From: Seminavis robusta
Taxonomy: Eukaryota > Bacillariophyta > Bacillariophyceae > Naviculales > Naviculaceae
Direction of reading: 5' to 3'
Length of the DNA: 64,000 nt
Assembly: GCA_903772945.1 (NCBI GenBank)
Contig: CAICTM010000079.1
Location: forward strand, 62,001-126,000
Of this stretch, positions 1-10,270 are shown one piece after another (position 1 is the first letter of the stretch; each line of letters starts with the position of its first letter). Below the pieces are notes generated by a model. The model was given only the letters and a program-made list of their open reading frames with translations, made no database searches and was not told where the DNA came from. The translations under genes and the position numbers were made by a program.

Positions 1-1222
1 TTCTCTGAAGGCTTCCAGAATTCAGATCAAGAGCACCACTGGGCAAACGCAGACACTTGAAAATGTTCTTTTTGGAGATGTCTACCTGTGTGGTGGACAA
101 AGCAATATGCAATTCGCTCTACCGGGGAACACCAATGGTACTGAGGAGGCAAACAAAGGGAATGCGTACTCCCATATCCGCATTACTACCATTGGAGACA
201 GGACTTCTTCCTCCACTCCGCTTCCTGATTTGCAAACAGTAGACCATCAATGGAGCAAGGCTGATAACCACACATTGTACGGAGGTGGAATATTCGGCCA
301 TTTCTCCAGTGTATGTTGGTTTTTCGCCAAAGAAGTGGCAGATGCTCTTGGCAACAAGGTACCTATTGGACTCATCAGCAACAATTGGGGTGGTACTAAA
401 ATCGAACAGTGGCTTCCCAAGGGCAACCTTTACAATGCAATGATTAATCCCTACATGGTGGGACCTATGGCGGTTACTGGATTTACCTGGTACCAAGGTG
501 AATCAAATGCTGGTTCTACAGAGTCTTCTAAGGCATACAGCCATCAATTTCCAGAAATGATTCAAGCCTGGCGTGATGGCTTCAAGCAACCAGATGCCTA
601 CTTTGGCTTTGTACAGCTGTCTACTTGGTGTCCACCAACGCCAGAAGCTGTTCCACTGCTGAGACAATCACAGATGGCAGCTCTGAAGCTAAACAATGTT
701 GGATACAGCACCAATGCTGATATGGGAGCTGGATGCAATATCCACCCCCCTCCAAAACAGTTTTGTGGTTACCGTCTGGGCAAGTCAGCATTGGCAATCC
801 AGTATGGCCATCCTATTCACTGGAAGTCACCTTCTTACTCCAAAGCAAAATCTACTGTAGACAGAAAACACAAAAAGAAACCAAAAGGAAAACCTTCTGT
901 GGTTGTACAGTTCCAAGATATCTCCAGTTCAGGATTGTATCTACTGAAGACTCCCTACAATGCCCAAGTGAAGGATTTTAGCTGCAAAGGGAAGCCTGCG
1001 GGAACTTGTGCTGGAGCAGCTGTCCTCTTGAACGGCAAAGGATGGGTGGATGCCAGCATCTCCATTAAGAGCAACACTACAGTCACGTTAACTGCTTCCA
1101 CTGGAGACTCTAGGAAGGATTCTATTGTTGCCACCTCTTATGGATGGGGCTCTGTTCCCATGATGACAATTTACGACAAGGCTACTGATCTGCCAGTTTT
1201 GCCCTGGAATGAAAAGATCTAA
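1..1222 (+). CDS. Sialate O-acetylesterase-like (SASA/SGNH) protein, 5' partial
   Basis: The reading frame is open from base 2, so the gene begins before the window; about 406 residues are visible. The family removes O-acetyl groups from sialic acids or related carbohydrates. Visible blocks are GGQSNM with the nucleophile Ser, an NNWGG block, WYQGESNA and an IHPP block near the C-terminus. It is closely similar to the next gene over its whole length, so the two arose by tandem duplication. The residue before the catalytic His region reads N-I-H here where the neighbour has D-I-H (AAT at 737-739), so the triad acid may be lost. No intron is seen. The substrate is unknown; diatom sialic acid is uncertain, so another acetylated glycan is possible. 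Confidence 0.85.
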   Translation, partial: SLKASRIQIKSTTGQTQTLENVLFGDVYLCGGQSNMQFALPGNTNGTEEANKGNAYSHIRITTIGDRTSSSTPLPDLQTVDHQWSKADNHTLYGGGIFGHFSSVCWFFAKEVADALGNKVPIGLISNNWGGTKIEQWLPKGNLYNAMINPYMVGPMAVTGFTWYQGESNAGSTESSKAYSHQFPEMIQAWRDGFKQPDAYFGFVQLSTWCPPTPEAVPLLRQSQMAALKLNNVGYSTNADMGAGCNIHPPPKQFCGYRLGKSALAIQYGHPIHWKSPSYSKAKSTVDRKHKKKPKGKPSVVVQFQDISSSGLYLLKTPYNAQVKDFSCKGKPAGTCAGAAVLLNGKGWVDASISIKSNTTVTLTASTGDSRKDSIVATSYGWGSVPMMTIYDKATDLPVLPWNEKI

Positions 1223-1849
1223 AGAGTACAATGTGAAGACAAGACGTCCCTTTGAAGAGCAAACGCTTTCGATGGTGGAGATGAAATGAATCAGAATCGG
1301 AAGAGGCAATCAACTTTGGTCCTGGGATGGGAAGGAAATTCTTGCCTGGCTGGCTAGGCTAGCTAGCGGGCATGCTTTTTGCAAGAGGAAGTAGCTAGAG
1401 CCGTACATGTAGGAGTTGTAAGCATTAGATCTAAGTTGCCAACCGTTGGTTTCTGGTTCAAGCTCTCGAGAGTGTCAGTCGTCCTTGGCCATGAGAGGAA
1501 ACGGGCAACCGGCGCAATTGCCACAACGAAAATGGAATGGAGGAAGTCCGCTGCTGTGGTACTGCCTGCTTCCAAAACCTTGCAGAGCACCTTGGCTGCT
1601 AGCTACTACGGTGTTTGCCTTCCGCTGTCCATCGAAACCACAGTTGCTTGGTGAATGAATGCAATCCCTTCATCGAATCGAGAGATGAATGATTCAATCG
1701 AATCGAATGATGAATCAAATATCGAATAGATTTTGCATCGCAGCAAAATCTTTTGCAGGCGAAGAAGATGAACCCTTCCCCATCTCTCAAGTCATCGCCA
1801 TCACTATGTTTCCCTCCCTTCCTACATGTATGATTGAGTATTAGGCAGC
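1223..1849. other. Intergenic region between the tandem esterases
   Basis: No convincing gene. It holds a GCTAGCTAGC palindrome near 1357-1367 and a short AT-rich stretch of repeated AATCGAATC/GATGAAT words at about 1672-1730. It probably contains the 3' UTR of the first esterase and the promoter of the second. Confidence 0.5.
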
Positions 1850-3499
1850 ATGTATATCGTTCAGATATTGTTTTCCATTCTTCTACCGTGGCACATCGCC
1901 TTGGCAGCAAAAGGAGGTCTCACGACTCCTACCGAGTGGTTGCACGAGATCGATGCAGATGTGCCATCGTTTCATCGCACTGATGAAGAACCTGTACCGC
2001 CCATAACTAGTGATCTTGATTCCTCTGACAATGTCACCCGGAATTTTGTTAGTGCCACACTTGGATCCAATATGGTATTGCAGAGAGACCAAGAAGTCAC
2101 CATCTGGGGATACTCTCAAAAGGGAGCCCTTATCACGACCAGCCTATTTGATCATGAAGAAGACGAAGCGAAAGAAGCTCGTTTCATCCTGTCCACCACT
2201 GCAAATGGAGATGATGGACTCTGGCGTCAGACCTTGCCACCCCAGAGTGCTTCTCTAAAGCCCATGAATATCGACATTAAGAGCTCCTCTGGTCAAAGAC
2301 AAACACTCGAGAATGTTCTTTTTGGAGATGTGTACTTGTGGGGGGGACAAAGTAATATGGTATTCTCCCTCCCAGGGACAACGAATGGAACTGAGGAGGC
2401 CAACAAGGGAAACAACTACCCTCACATTCGCATCTTTACTGTTGGGCAAAAGACAACATCCTCCACTCCTCTTCCTGATTTGCAAAGTATTGCGCAGAAA
2501 TGGAGTGTTGCCAAAAACCACAGCTTATATTACCACCTGCCCGGTGTACCTGGAGGTCGTGTTGCTCGCTTTAGTTTCTTCAGTTCGGTTTGTTGGTTCT
2601 TTGGCAAAGAAGTGGCGGATGGACTAGAAAACAAGGTGCCTATCGGACTTATCAGCGACAACTGGGGTGGCACAGCTGTCCAAAGGTGGAAACCCAATGG
2701 CGACCTGTACAATGCTATGATTTACCCCTACATGGTTGGTCCCATGGCAGTGACTGGATTTACCTGGTACCAGGGTGAAGCCAATGCCCATAATATGAAG
2801 CAGGCAAAGCTATATCGCCAACTGTTCCCCGAAATGATCGAAGCTTGGCGCAGTGGGTTCAAAGTACCTGATGCCTATTTTGGATTTGTACAGCTGTCTA
2901 CTTGGTGTTCCAAGGTTCCAGAGGCTGTTGCAGAAATAAGACGATCCCAGATGGCAGCTTTGCAACTAAAAAATGTGGGATACAGCACAAATGCTGATAT
3001 GGGGGCTGGGTGTGATATTCATCCACCTAAGAAACAGTTCTGTGGTTACCGACTTGGCAATTCTGCTTTGGCAATCCAGTATGGCAAGCCAATTCACTGG
3101 AAATCTCCCTCATATTCCAAAGCAACAGCTCTGGTGAATGAGGAACGGCAGAAGAAAACGTCAGCCAATCCTTCTGTAGTTGTTCAATTCCAAGATGTTT
3201 CCAGTGAAGGATTGTATCTATTGAAGACACCCTACAACACCCAGGTTGAAAATTTTGCCTGCGCAGCAAATCCTGCCGGAACCTGTGCTGGGGCAACTGT
3301 ACTTTTGAATGGCAAAGGCTGGGTGAATGCCACTATCACCATTCGAAGTTCCAACAGCGTTTCGCTGACAGCTGTCACAGGAGACTCCAGCCAGGATTTG
3401 ATTGTTGCCACATCCTATGGTTGGGGCTCTGTTCCCTTGATGACAGTGTACGATAAGGGGACTGATCTGCCAGTTTTGCCTTGGAATGAAAGAATGTAA
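1850..3499 (+). CDS. Secreted sialate O-acetylesterase-like protein (SASA domain)
   Basis: Complete single-exon gene, 549 residues. The first 20 or so residues form a signal peptide (hydrophobic VQILFSILLPWHIALA), so the enzyme is probably secreted or enters the endomembrane system. The SGNH blocks are GGQSNM (nucleophile Ser near residue 168), DNWGG, WYQGEANA and CDIHPP (Asp389, His391), as in sialate O-acetylesterases (family knowledge). An N-terminal beta-rich part precedes the catalytic domain and a further beta-rich part follows it, ending in LPVLPWNERM. It lies 627 bp downstream of a truncated paralogue in the same orientation. It converges with the UroD gene, the stop codons being about 135 bp apart. 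The catalytic set looks complete; the physiological substrate cannot be read from sequence. Confidence 0.88.
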   Translation: MYIVQILFSILLPWHIALAAKGGLTTPTEWLHEIDADVPSFHRTDEEPVPPITSDLDSSDNVTRNFVSATLGSNMVLQRDQEVTIWGYSQKGALITTSLFDHEEDEAKEARFILSTTANGDDGLWRQTLPPQSASLKPMNIDIKSSSGQRQTLENVLFGDVYLWGGQSNMVFSLPGTTNGTEEANKGNNYPHIRIFTVGQKTTSSTPLPDLQSIAQKWSVAKNHSLYYHLPGVPGGRVARFSFFSSVCWFFGKEVADGLENKVPIGLISDNWGGTAVQRWKPNGDLYNAMIYPYMVGPMAVTGFTWYQGEANAHNMKQAKLYRQLFPEMIEAWRSGFKVPDAYFGFVQLSTWCSKVPEAVAEIRRSQMAALQLKNVGYSTNADMGAGCDIHPPKKQFCGYRLGNSALAIQYGKPIHWKSPSYSKATALVNEERQKKTSANPSVVVQFQDVSSEGLYLLKTPYNTQVENFACAANPAGTCAGATVLLNGKGWVNATITIRSSNSVSLTAVTGDSSQDLIVATSYGWGSVPLMTVYDKGTDLPVLPWNERM

Positions 3500-3633
3500 A
3501 GAGCCCTTTGAATTTTTTTTGGGTTTTACCAAAAGAGCAAGCAACTGAAGTTTATAGCATGCTGAAAATCTGATGCATTTTAAAATTATTTCATACAGAC
3601 TTTGAATATATTCTGCTCTGCGCATTAATAAAA

Positions 3634-4866
3634 TTAGGCATCCTTACCCTTGTATCGCTTGCATTCGTCCACCAGCCATCCAACAGCTTCTTCAGGTGTA
3701 CCCTGCATGACTCCGTGACCCAAGTTGAGTAAATGCTTTCCTGGACCCCCAGCTCGATCAATACAGTCACGGACAGCTTGTTCGATCTGTTCTTTGGATC
3801 CAAACAAAATAGTAGGATCAATATTACCAGAAACGGCAATATCAGGTCCCAGAATCTCTCGTGCTTGTGTCATGTCCACGGCCCAATCGACGGCGATCAT
3901 GTCAGCACCCATGTCACGTTGCTTTTCCAAGTAGGATGATCCTCCATTGGCAAAGTAAATGACGGGGACATCAGGGTGTTTTTCTTTGATGATTTTGATG
4001 GCTTTTTGGGCAGCTGGTTTGGCAAACTGTTCAAAAAGGTCAGGGTTGAGTTGGTGGGCCCAACTCTCAAAGACTTGAATAACTTGGGCACCACATTCGA
4101 TTTGATGGCAGGCATACATTCCAATCATGTTGGCGATCTTGTCCAAAAATTTGGTGGCAGCTTTGTTGTCTCCTCGGTCATCCTCCATCAACATTTTCTT
4201 TGTCTCCAAGCAGTTCTTGCTGGACTTGCCTTCAATGGTGTAGGAAGCCAAAGTAAAGGGAGCCCCGACAAAACCAATCAAGGAAGTATTCATTTCTTCA
4301 GCTTCCTTGGAAAGATCCCCAAGAATATCACGAATAAATGGTAGTTTTTCATCGAAACTATCCTGTGTGGCAGTGGCCAAGGCATCAACATCCTCTTCGG
4401 TTCTAATCTCTGTGGAAATCACAGGGCCAGTGCCTCGAACAACATCAAAGTCAATGCCCAAAGTAGGAAGGGGTGTCAGAATATCGGAAAACATAATGAT
4501 TCCATCCATTCCATATTTGCGATGGCACTGCAGCGACAACTCTGTGGCCATGGCTGGAGTCTCCGATCGTTGTCGGAATTCATACTTGGTGGAGTATTCC
4601 CGAAAGGCTGCCATGTACCTCCCAGCTTGACGCATCATCCAGACCGGTGTTCGTTCCACCGTTTCTCCACGAGCTGCACGGACCAAGATATCACGGTCAC
4701 CTGGTTCTTGGCAGTGGCTGTGTTCCGTCACTTTCTCATCCACCACTTCGGGCGCAACCGTGGCGCCCATGCGAGTAGCAGAGGGAGAATTTTGAGATAC
4801 GGAAAAGGCATGGCTGCCGTTCAGCAGGAGCTGTACAAATACGACGGAAAGTGCCGAAAATCTCAT
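3634..4866 (-). CDS. UROD: Uroporphyrinogen decarboxylase, plastid-type
   Basis: Single-exon gene of 410 residues. The enzyme decarboxylates the four acetate side chains of uroporphyrinogen III to give coproporphyrinogen III in heme and chlorophyll synthesis. The family signature RTPVWMMRQAGRYM is near residues 75-88, and further family blocks include FSDILTPLPTLGID, GFVGAPFTLASY, FESWA, NLGHGV and a final GTPEEAV. The N-terminus (MRFSALSVVFVQLLLNGSHA followed by FSVS) reads as a signal peptide with Phe after the predicted cleavage site. That is the bipartite plastid-targeting pattern known in diatoms. Length without the leader fits the roughly 350-residue family. It is divergent from the peptidyl-tRNA hydrolase gene, about 316 bp between start codons. 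Confidence 0.96.
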   Translation of the reverse strand: MRFSALSVVFVQLLLNGSHAFSVSQNSPSATRMGATVAPEVVDEKVTEHSHCQEPGDRDILVRAARGETVERTPVWMMRQAGRYMAAFREYSTKYEFRQRSETPAMATELSLQCHRKYGMDGIIMFSDILTPLPTLGIDFDVVRGTGPVISTEIRTEEDVDALATATQDSFDEKLPFIRDILGDLSKEAEEMNTSLIGFVGAPFTLASYTIEGKSSKNCLETKKMLMEDDRGDNKAATKFLDKIANMIGMYACHQIECGAQVIQVFESWAHQLNPDLFEQFAKPAAQKAIKIIKEKHPDVPVIYFANGGSSYLEKQRDMGADMIAVDWAVDMTQAREILGPDIAVSGNIDPTILFGSKEQIEQAVRDCIDRAGGPGKHLLNLGHGVMQGTPEEAVGWLVDECKRYKGKDA

Positions 4867-5182
4867 CTTTTTCTTGGGGATAACAAAAGACTTGGTTGTT
4901 GGATGGAGGAGTGGGGACTACGGAAAGAGCTGTTTCCTTTCGTTGTGTGGTTCCTTGTGGAGGTTTACTTGGCTGTTGTTGTGGAAGATTTGTGATGTGC
5001 TGACGAAGTTGAAGTTCAACAAGGGATATCGCTTAGCCCTACTGTACCACGTCTCATTCTTCTTGAAACCCGTCCCGACCGCGACTGCCACCAACACCGA
5101 ACCCCCGCCGACAACCAAAGATAGCCAGCTAGACACAACGTCGAATCGAATCTATTCAATCTACTACCAGGAAGCGATCATC
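4867..5182. promoter_or_regulatory. Divergent promoter region, UroD / peptidyl-tRNA hydrolase
   Basis: About 316 bp separate the two opposed start codons, so both promoters and 5' UTRs must lie here. No core element could be assigned with confidence. The role is inferred from gene layout only. Confidence 0.45.
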
Positions 5183-5939
5183 ATGGCGACAACAACGCAA
5201 TCCTTGACTGACAATCACTTGGTCTACTTCTTGGCTGGAGCTCTGGTTCCGTCCCTGGCGTGGTTCTTCTTGCGGCCGAAAAATGACGAATTCGACCCGG
5301 TTGCAATGGAGGATGACGATGACGATGAAGATACAGCCGATGCCACCAAAGGCGGACCGTCCAGCGAATGGGGATACACTGATGCTCCCTACAAAGTGAG
5401 TGGATCCCAAACAATGATTGAGTACCGGTATCGGAGGTGTTTTCAGGAACTGTAGTTGCATTTTGTTGGGTATTTTGCTTTTGGGGGTATCCACGTATCC
5501 AAATTCACGTTCTCACTCTTGGTTTCTTCGTTCTCCTTTTTGGATTTATCTCTGTGATATCTAAAATTCGATCAATCCACCCGTGTCGTCACAAAAGATG
5601 GTACTTTGCGTCAATCAGGAACTCGGCATGGGAAAGGGAAAGATTGCGGCACAATGCTGCCACGCAGCAGTGGGATGCTTCAAACGAGCCAAAAAGCAAT
5701 GTCCCAAAGGAGTGCAAGCATGGGAGCGGACTGGATGTGCCAAGATTGCCTTGAAATGCCCCACACAAGATGAAATGGAACAAATTGCCATCAAAGCCAT
5801 TGAACGAGATATTCCATGTTATATTGTCGAAGATGCCGGCCGAACGCAAATTGCGGCTGGATCTAGAACAGTTCTAGGGTTGGGGCCCGCACCAACTTTC
5901 GTATTTGAAGATGTCAGCAACCATCTCAAGCTAATGTAA
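5183..5939 (+). CDS. PTRH2: Peptidyl-tRNA hydrolase 2, membrane-anchored
   Basis: Two exons, 5183-5395 and 5598-5939, joined in phase 0 over a GTGAGT...AAAAG intron of 202 bp; 184 residues. The enzyme cleaves peptidyl-tRNAs released from stalled ribosomes. Exon 1 encodes a membrane anchor (LVYFLAGALVPSLAWFFL, near residues 12-30) and an acidic linker; exon 2 begins at the catalytic domain with MVLCVNQELGMGKGKIAAQC, the hallmark Pth2 start, followed by CHAAV. Conserved AGRTQIAAGSRTVLGLGPAP lies near the C-terminus. Size and N-terminal anchor match animal PTRH2, which sits on the mitochondrial outer membrane; that location is inferred here. The exon 1 start is chosen because its reading joins directly to the domain. 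Confidence 0.93.
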
Positions 5940-6234
5940 CCGCAGTCAACCAGCAATGACCATACTGTAGCAAGAGACCAAAGAATAAACGATACTCCCA
6001 TCTCGTAACTATATTTGTCCGAGCTAGCTAGTGGGAGAGAACCCAGCCCATTCGAGGTGAAAGCGAGACAGCCAGGACTTCGGGAGGCATAAATCGGTCA
6101 CTCTACCACTGTTACAACCGCAATCTCTCTTCAACTGAGAAGTCGTTTATCAATTTTTAAATGTTCCTATGTATGTGGTGATGATTGTTGCAAGCTGCTG
6201 TGTGTGTGTCCGTGCGCCACCGAATCGTCCCTCT
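5940..6234. other. Intergenic region between convergent genes
   Basis: Holds the 3' flanks of the peptidyl-tRNA hydrolase and aspartyl protease genes. A GAGCTAGCTAGT word lies at 6021-6032. A tRNA-like patch on the minus strand near 6040-6125 does not fold to a standard cloverleaf on inspection. Confidence 0.4.
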
Positions 6235-8393
6235 CTATTCGATAGCTTCATCCTGGAATTCGTCGTCGCCATCGTGTTCTCCACCTCCCACTGGTTCGTC
6301 CCGATATTGACCAAATTCACCGTCATCCGGATCATCCTCTACAGGAAGTTCCAGTTCGGAAGCATACCGTGCTGGGATTCCACCCGAGGACGAACTTCTA
6401 CGAGATCGCAGCGCCATTACTGCCACAACAGCAATGATCGCGGCCACAAAGATACCTCCCTTGCAACCCACACCACTGCAGAATCCACCCGCTTCCGCGC
6501 CGCCGTCTTCCATGGTGGACGAAGATGCCGATACTTCGGCAAGTTTCTTGTCTTCTTCTTCATCTTCGTCCTTCTTGTTGGGATCTTCATGTGTCACTTC
6601 GTTGGGTTTGGCTTCGTTACTGGAAGCTGCTTCCGTATCGGCGGGTGGTGGTGGGGAATCTCCCTTTTTGTATTCTTCACGAGGATCCCAATCGAATCCC
6701 AATCCGCTGACGAGATTGGCATAATCACATTGCGATTCGGCAATGCCCAATCTTCCATTGACTTGATCAAAGACAATGTTGTGTCCCATCATGACATTGG
6801 CACCCAAGACGGATCCACGTCCTTCATCCGTGTAGAATCGAGGAACGTACTTTTTCAAATCATTGTCGAATTCCATATAATGCGAGGGTGGCATGGCCAA
6901 GAGGATATCGTAGGGGTGTTCCGGATCGAGTTGTCCCACGAGTCCCGTAATGGGATCACTGCTGTCCTTTGCCAATTTTCCATTCAAATCGGGGAGTCCC
7001 TGCAACTGGAACAAAATGGTGGGCAGTGCATTGAGTTGATCTTCACTGAGATTCACGGGATTGTTGTTGTATGCCTTTCCAGTCATTTCTCTCCATAACG
7101 TGTGGAATGCCGTGGCAATATTGCGTGTAAAGTAGGTATCGGTGGTACCGGAATCGACAATGGTCGTCCCCCGGTTGAGATCGGCTTCGGAAATGTCAAT
7201 GCGTTTGACTTGAACATTGGGATCGGACGACAGTGCCGAATCGCCACCTCCACCGGCTCTCAAGTAAACGTTGCGAATGTGAACTCCATAAAACGCATTG
7301 GATACTCCCACACTGGCAAAGACCAAGGGCGACGTGTGCAATCGCGTATCGACACCCCCCAAGGTCATGGCTCCCGCTTCATTTCCCTTTCGATCGGCAG
7401 TGGGTTGTCTGGCAAAGCAGAGTGTAAAGATATCTTCGTCAATTTTTCCGGCGGCGCTCATTTGATGCCAAAAGGATTCGTGGGCATTGTCCATACCCAT
7501 AATTCCGTCGGCGAGCTAGTACATAAAATAAAATAAAAGAGAAAGAGGTGAGTGAACCATTTTGCTGTCTGTCTGTCTGATCAACACATCTTAAAATTGC
7601 ATCAAATAGCCCGTACCTGCGTTTTGAACAATCCAGTCAATTTAGTTTGACATCCAAAGACGAGGGGAAAGGCATGATTGGCCGCCAGTTTGGGATCAAT
7701 ATCAGCAGTACTCTCTCCATCCTTATCGACATCTTTTGCAGGATCCTTTCCAGCAGGTTTATCCACAACACTGGGCGTCACATCGAGTGGTGTCCCATGC
7801 GGTCCTCCAATATAACAGTAGTCTCTTGCTTCAAAGGCAGTCCAACTGGATCCTTCTTGATAGGACATGCCAATTTTGCAATTGTTATTTTTGGCATCGC
7901 CACTCACGACGGTGCATCGTCCTCGCATACACGAACTGCAATCGAGTGTTTCAAAACTGGCCGATCGCGATTCTTCAAAGACTTGATCAATGTGATAATC
8001 CTTGCCACAATGATCGCGGCAGCCACTGCAGGGAAATGCTGTGACGGCCGAACCCGTATCGACAATGACCGTCTGACGTTGGGGTGTCGTAGTGCCACAC
8101 CAGAGATCCACATAGTGCGTGCCGTAGCCCTGATACAATGCTCCCACTTGTTGTGCCCGGAGATTGCGATCGTTCATGCTCACACGAGATCGGTGGCGGA
8201 CTTGAATTTTATCAGTAGCATTATTCAAAACAGCAGGAATAAGAGTATTATCTGTGTCCAAGTCTTCTCCCGCTTCCAACAGTCGGCGTTGTCGTCTTTC
8301 TCTTTGGACATGATGGGGAACCAAGGGGAGCGAATGAAAGGCTACCGTGACAGCCACAAGGGTGGTACTAACCACCAGTTGGAACTTGCGCAT
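6235..8393 (-). CDS. Membrane-anchored aspartyl protease (pepsin family A1)
   Basis: Two exons (8393-7617 and 7515-6235 on the minus strand) joined in phase 0 over a 101 bp GTACGG...TAG intron; about 685 residues. The start at 8393 gives a signal peptide (MRKFQLVVSTTLVAVTVAF). Catalytic Asp motifs are DTGSAVTAF (Asp112) and DSGTTDTYF (Asp380). A Cys-rich insert follows the first motif (CSGCRDHC, CSSCMRGRC). After the protease domain come an acidic Pro/Glu/Lys linker, a membrane segment (GIFVAAIIAVVAVMAL, about 612-628) and a short cytosolic tail. A Cys-rich insert plus C-terminal anchor recalls plasmepsin V and other stramenopile/apicomplexan type I proteases; that placement is a suggestion. 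Likely acts in the ER, Golgi or cell surface. Confidence 0.9.
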
Positions 8394-9487
8394 GGTTGTG
8401 TATCTTGAGTTTTGGAGGGGTAATCTCTGGATTATTTTGTTTTGTGGTTTGTGGATTGCGTGCCTCTTGTTACCCAGTTTTGGAAGAAACAACTCTTGGT
8501 CGTTGTTGGCCGCGCAAGCGGTGCTTTGTGTTATATACCAGTCAGTGTGCTATCAAGATGATAGTCGGATGATGCCAGGTTCTTTTTGTTGTGCTTTTAG
8601 CAAGATTGCTTGTCCGCGTCTTTGTTGTGGCTGTGCGGCTGTGCAACAAGAAGTGCGATTGATCGTGACCGTTGGGGGTCATTGGCACCAACCTGTTTCT
8701 ATAAGCTAGCTAAACAGTTAAAAATTACGGAATGGAGCCGACAATCCAGAATCCTCAGTCCAACACAGTTCCCAAACAAAGGCTTTGAACACATCATCTT
8801 ACCCCTACCCAGCTATCCATTCAGTGGGAAGTACAGAAGCAATGGCGGGCCAAGGGAGGCATAACTTCTTCGATGCAGGATCTCTTGCGGCATATTTGCT
8901 CTTTTCGCCGGCAAAGTCATCAAAGATTGCTTGTACGGTACCGTACCACACCGGTATCGGTGCGTGAATCCTTGACTGCTATTTTCATGAAACTGTTCAC
9001 GTACAATGATAGTCAGTACCAGGTAGCTAGCTAGAGCCCAATGTATCGTATCTCCAGCAATGCTAGCTCGTTAGACTTCGTACAATTGTTCACATTCGAA
9101 GAACAAATGCGTGACATCGACGACGGCAACAAGTTGATCAAGGAGAAGGATGGTGATAGGCTTGGTAGCTAGCTAGAAATGGGGACAATCTCATGCATGA
9201 CACCCTTCCAGTATGTGCAAGTTGTGCCACTTTTTCAGGAATCTCAAGGAAGGCCACCACAATCCTGGAGCACTGTGCTTGAAGAAGACCTGAACGAAAG
9301 AAACAGAGCAAGCCACCGTCTTGCGATTGTGTTTACAGTACCCCCGAGATGTCGAATGGAGAGGACTTTTTGGATGGAGAATCCCGAACCTTTCACTACC
9401 TAACATCACTCTCTCCTGATTGGCACGCTTACTACGTACTGGACAATGACGGAATGGAATACCCTTGTGCTGCTGCCTCGTCTAGAC
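8394..9487. other. Intergenic region, about 1.1 kb
   Basis: No supported gene. Contains GCTAGCTA words at 8704-8712, 9021-9034 and 9165-9176, and a GGTACCGTACC-type palindromic patch near 8936-8960. Short open frames here lack recognisable domains. Confidence 0.45.
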
Positions 9488-10270
9488 TCATAGTGCAGAT
9501 GGATCGTCTTTGATTTCTTCTGGCACTCGATCAATCTTGCGAAAAAAGGCCGTCAAGAATCCTGCCGCCATGAAAAAGACGTTGGGTCCACCCACAATCC
9601 ATGCCAGAAATCCGGCCGACAAGTACAGACATCGCAACCCGGCCCATTGTGAGTTTTGCGATTTGCGCATGATCCGATCGACTCGGGTGGTGTTGGCGGA
9701 CACGGGAAACATGAATCCGGCATGAGTCATTAATCGGGCGGATTGTAGAAATTGATACCCCGACGCCAACATGCTGGCGGCTACCAGAGTGAATTGAGCG
9801 ACACTGATTCGTCTGCTAACGGTATGTGTCGGTATGCTCCGGATCATGTCCCAGAGACGACCCGAAATGACAGTGAGGAGGGACAAGACGGTGGTGGCGA
9901 GAAATGTTTGGGCGGTAATGGCATTGCGCAAGGTTTGAATGGCGTACAGCCACTGTTGGTTGGAGCGCACGTATTTGGCCCATTGTTCGCGGGTGTCGGC
10001 TTGGGCGCTTCGCCACGTGCGTTTCCCAGCTTGTTCTTTCCGATACAACAAGATGTGGTAGGACGTTAACAGCGAGAATCCACCAAGGACTCCCAGTGTA
10101 TCGGTTGTAATGGGGAGAGGCAGAGCTGATAGCGAGACAGCCCGCGATGTTGTGGGGCCAGAGCTGACAATAATGGAGGTGGAAACTGGAGTGAAGCCTT
10201 GCGAAACTGAAAGGTTTGCCAATAAGAAGACAATGATGTCAACCATAAGAGATGAAGTAAAAGCTCTCAT
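9488..10270 (-). CDS. DUF599-like multi-pass membrane protein
   Basis: Single exon, 260 residues from the ATG at 10270 (an upstream in-frame ATG at 10345 would add 25). The preferred start gives a hydrophobic leader, MRAFTSSLMVDIIVFLLANL, followed by SVSQGFTP, which could be a signal or plastid-type leader. The body has several membrane segments with the order seen in the DUF599 family: a first segment with YHILLYRKE, a WAKYVRSNQQ loop, QTLRNAITAQTFLATTVLSLL, then two further hydrophobic hairpins ending FFMAAGFLTAFFRK. The family is widespread in plants, algae and bacteria, with no established biochemical role that I can state. The assignment rests on the QTLRNxIxAxTFLATT block. Confidence 0.72.
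   Translation of the reverse strand: MRAFTSSLMVDIIVFLLANLSVSQGFTPVSTSIIVSSGPTTSRAVSLSALPLPITTDTLGVLGGFSLLTSYHILLYRKEQAGKRTWRSAQADTREQWAKYVRSNQQWLYAIQTLRNAITAQTFLATTVLSLLTVISGRLWDMIRSIPTHTVSRRISVAQFTLVAASMLASGYQFLQSARLMTHAGFMFPVSANTTRVDRIMRKSQNSQWAGLRCLYLSAGFLAWIVGGPNVFFMAAGFLTAFFRKIDRVPEEIKDDPSAL

Noticed and set aside
6040-6125. tRNA-like stretch on the minus strand (GGTAGAGTGACCG... with a CTCGAAT)
   Set aside because: The acceptor stem does not pair and the T-arm lacks the expected GGTTCGA context, so a tRNA call is not supported.
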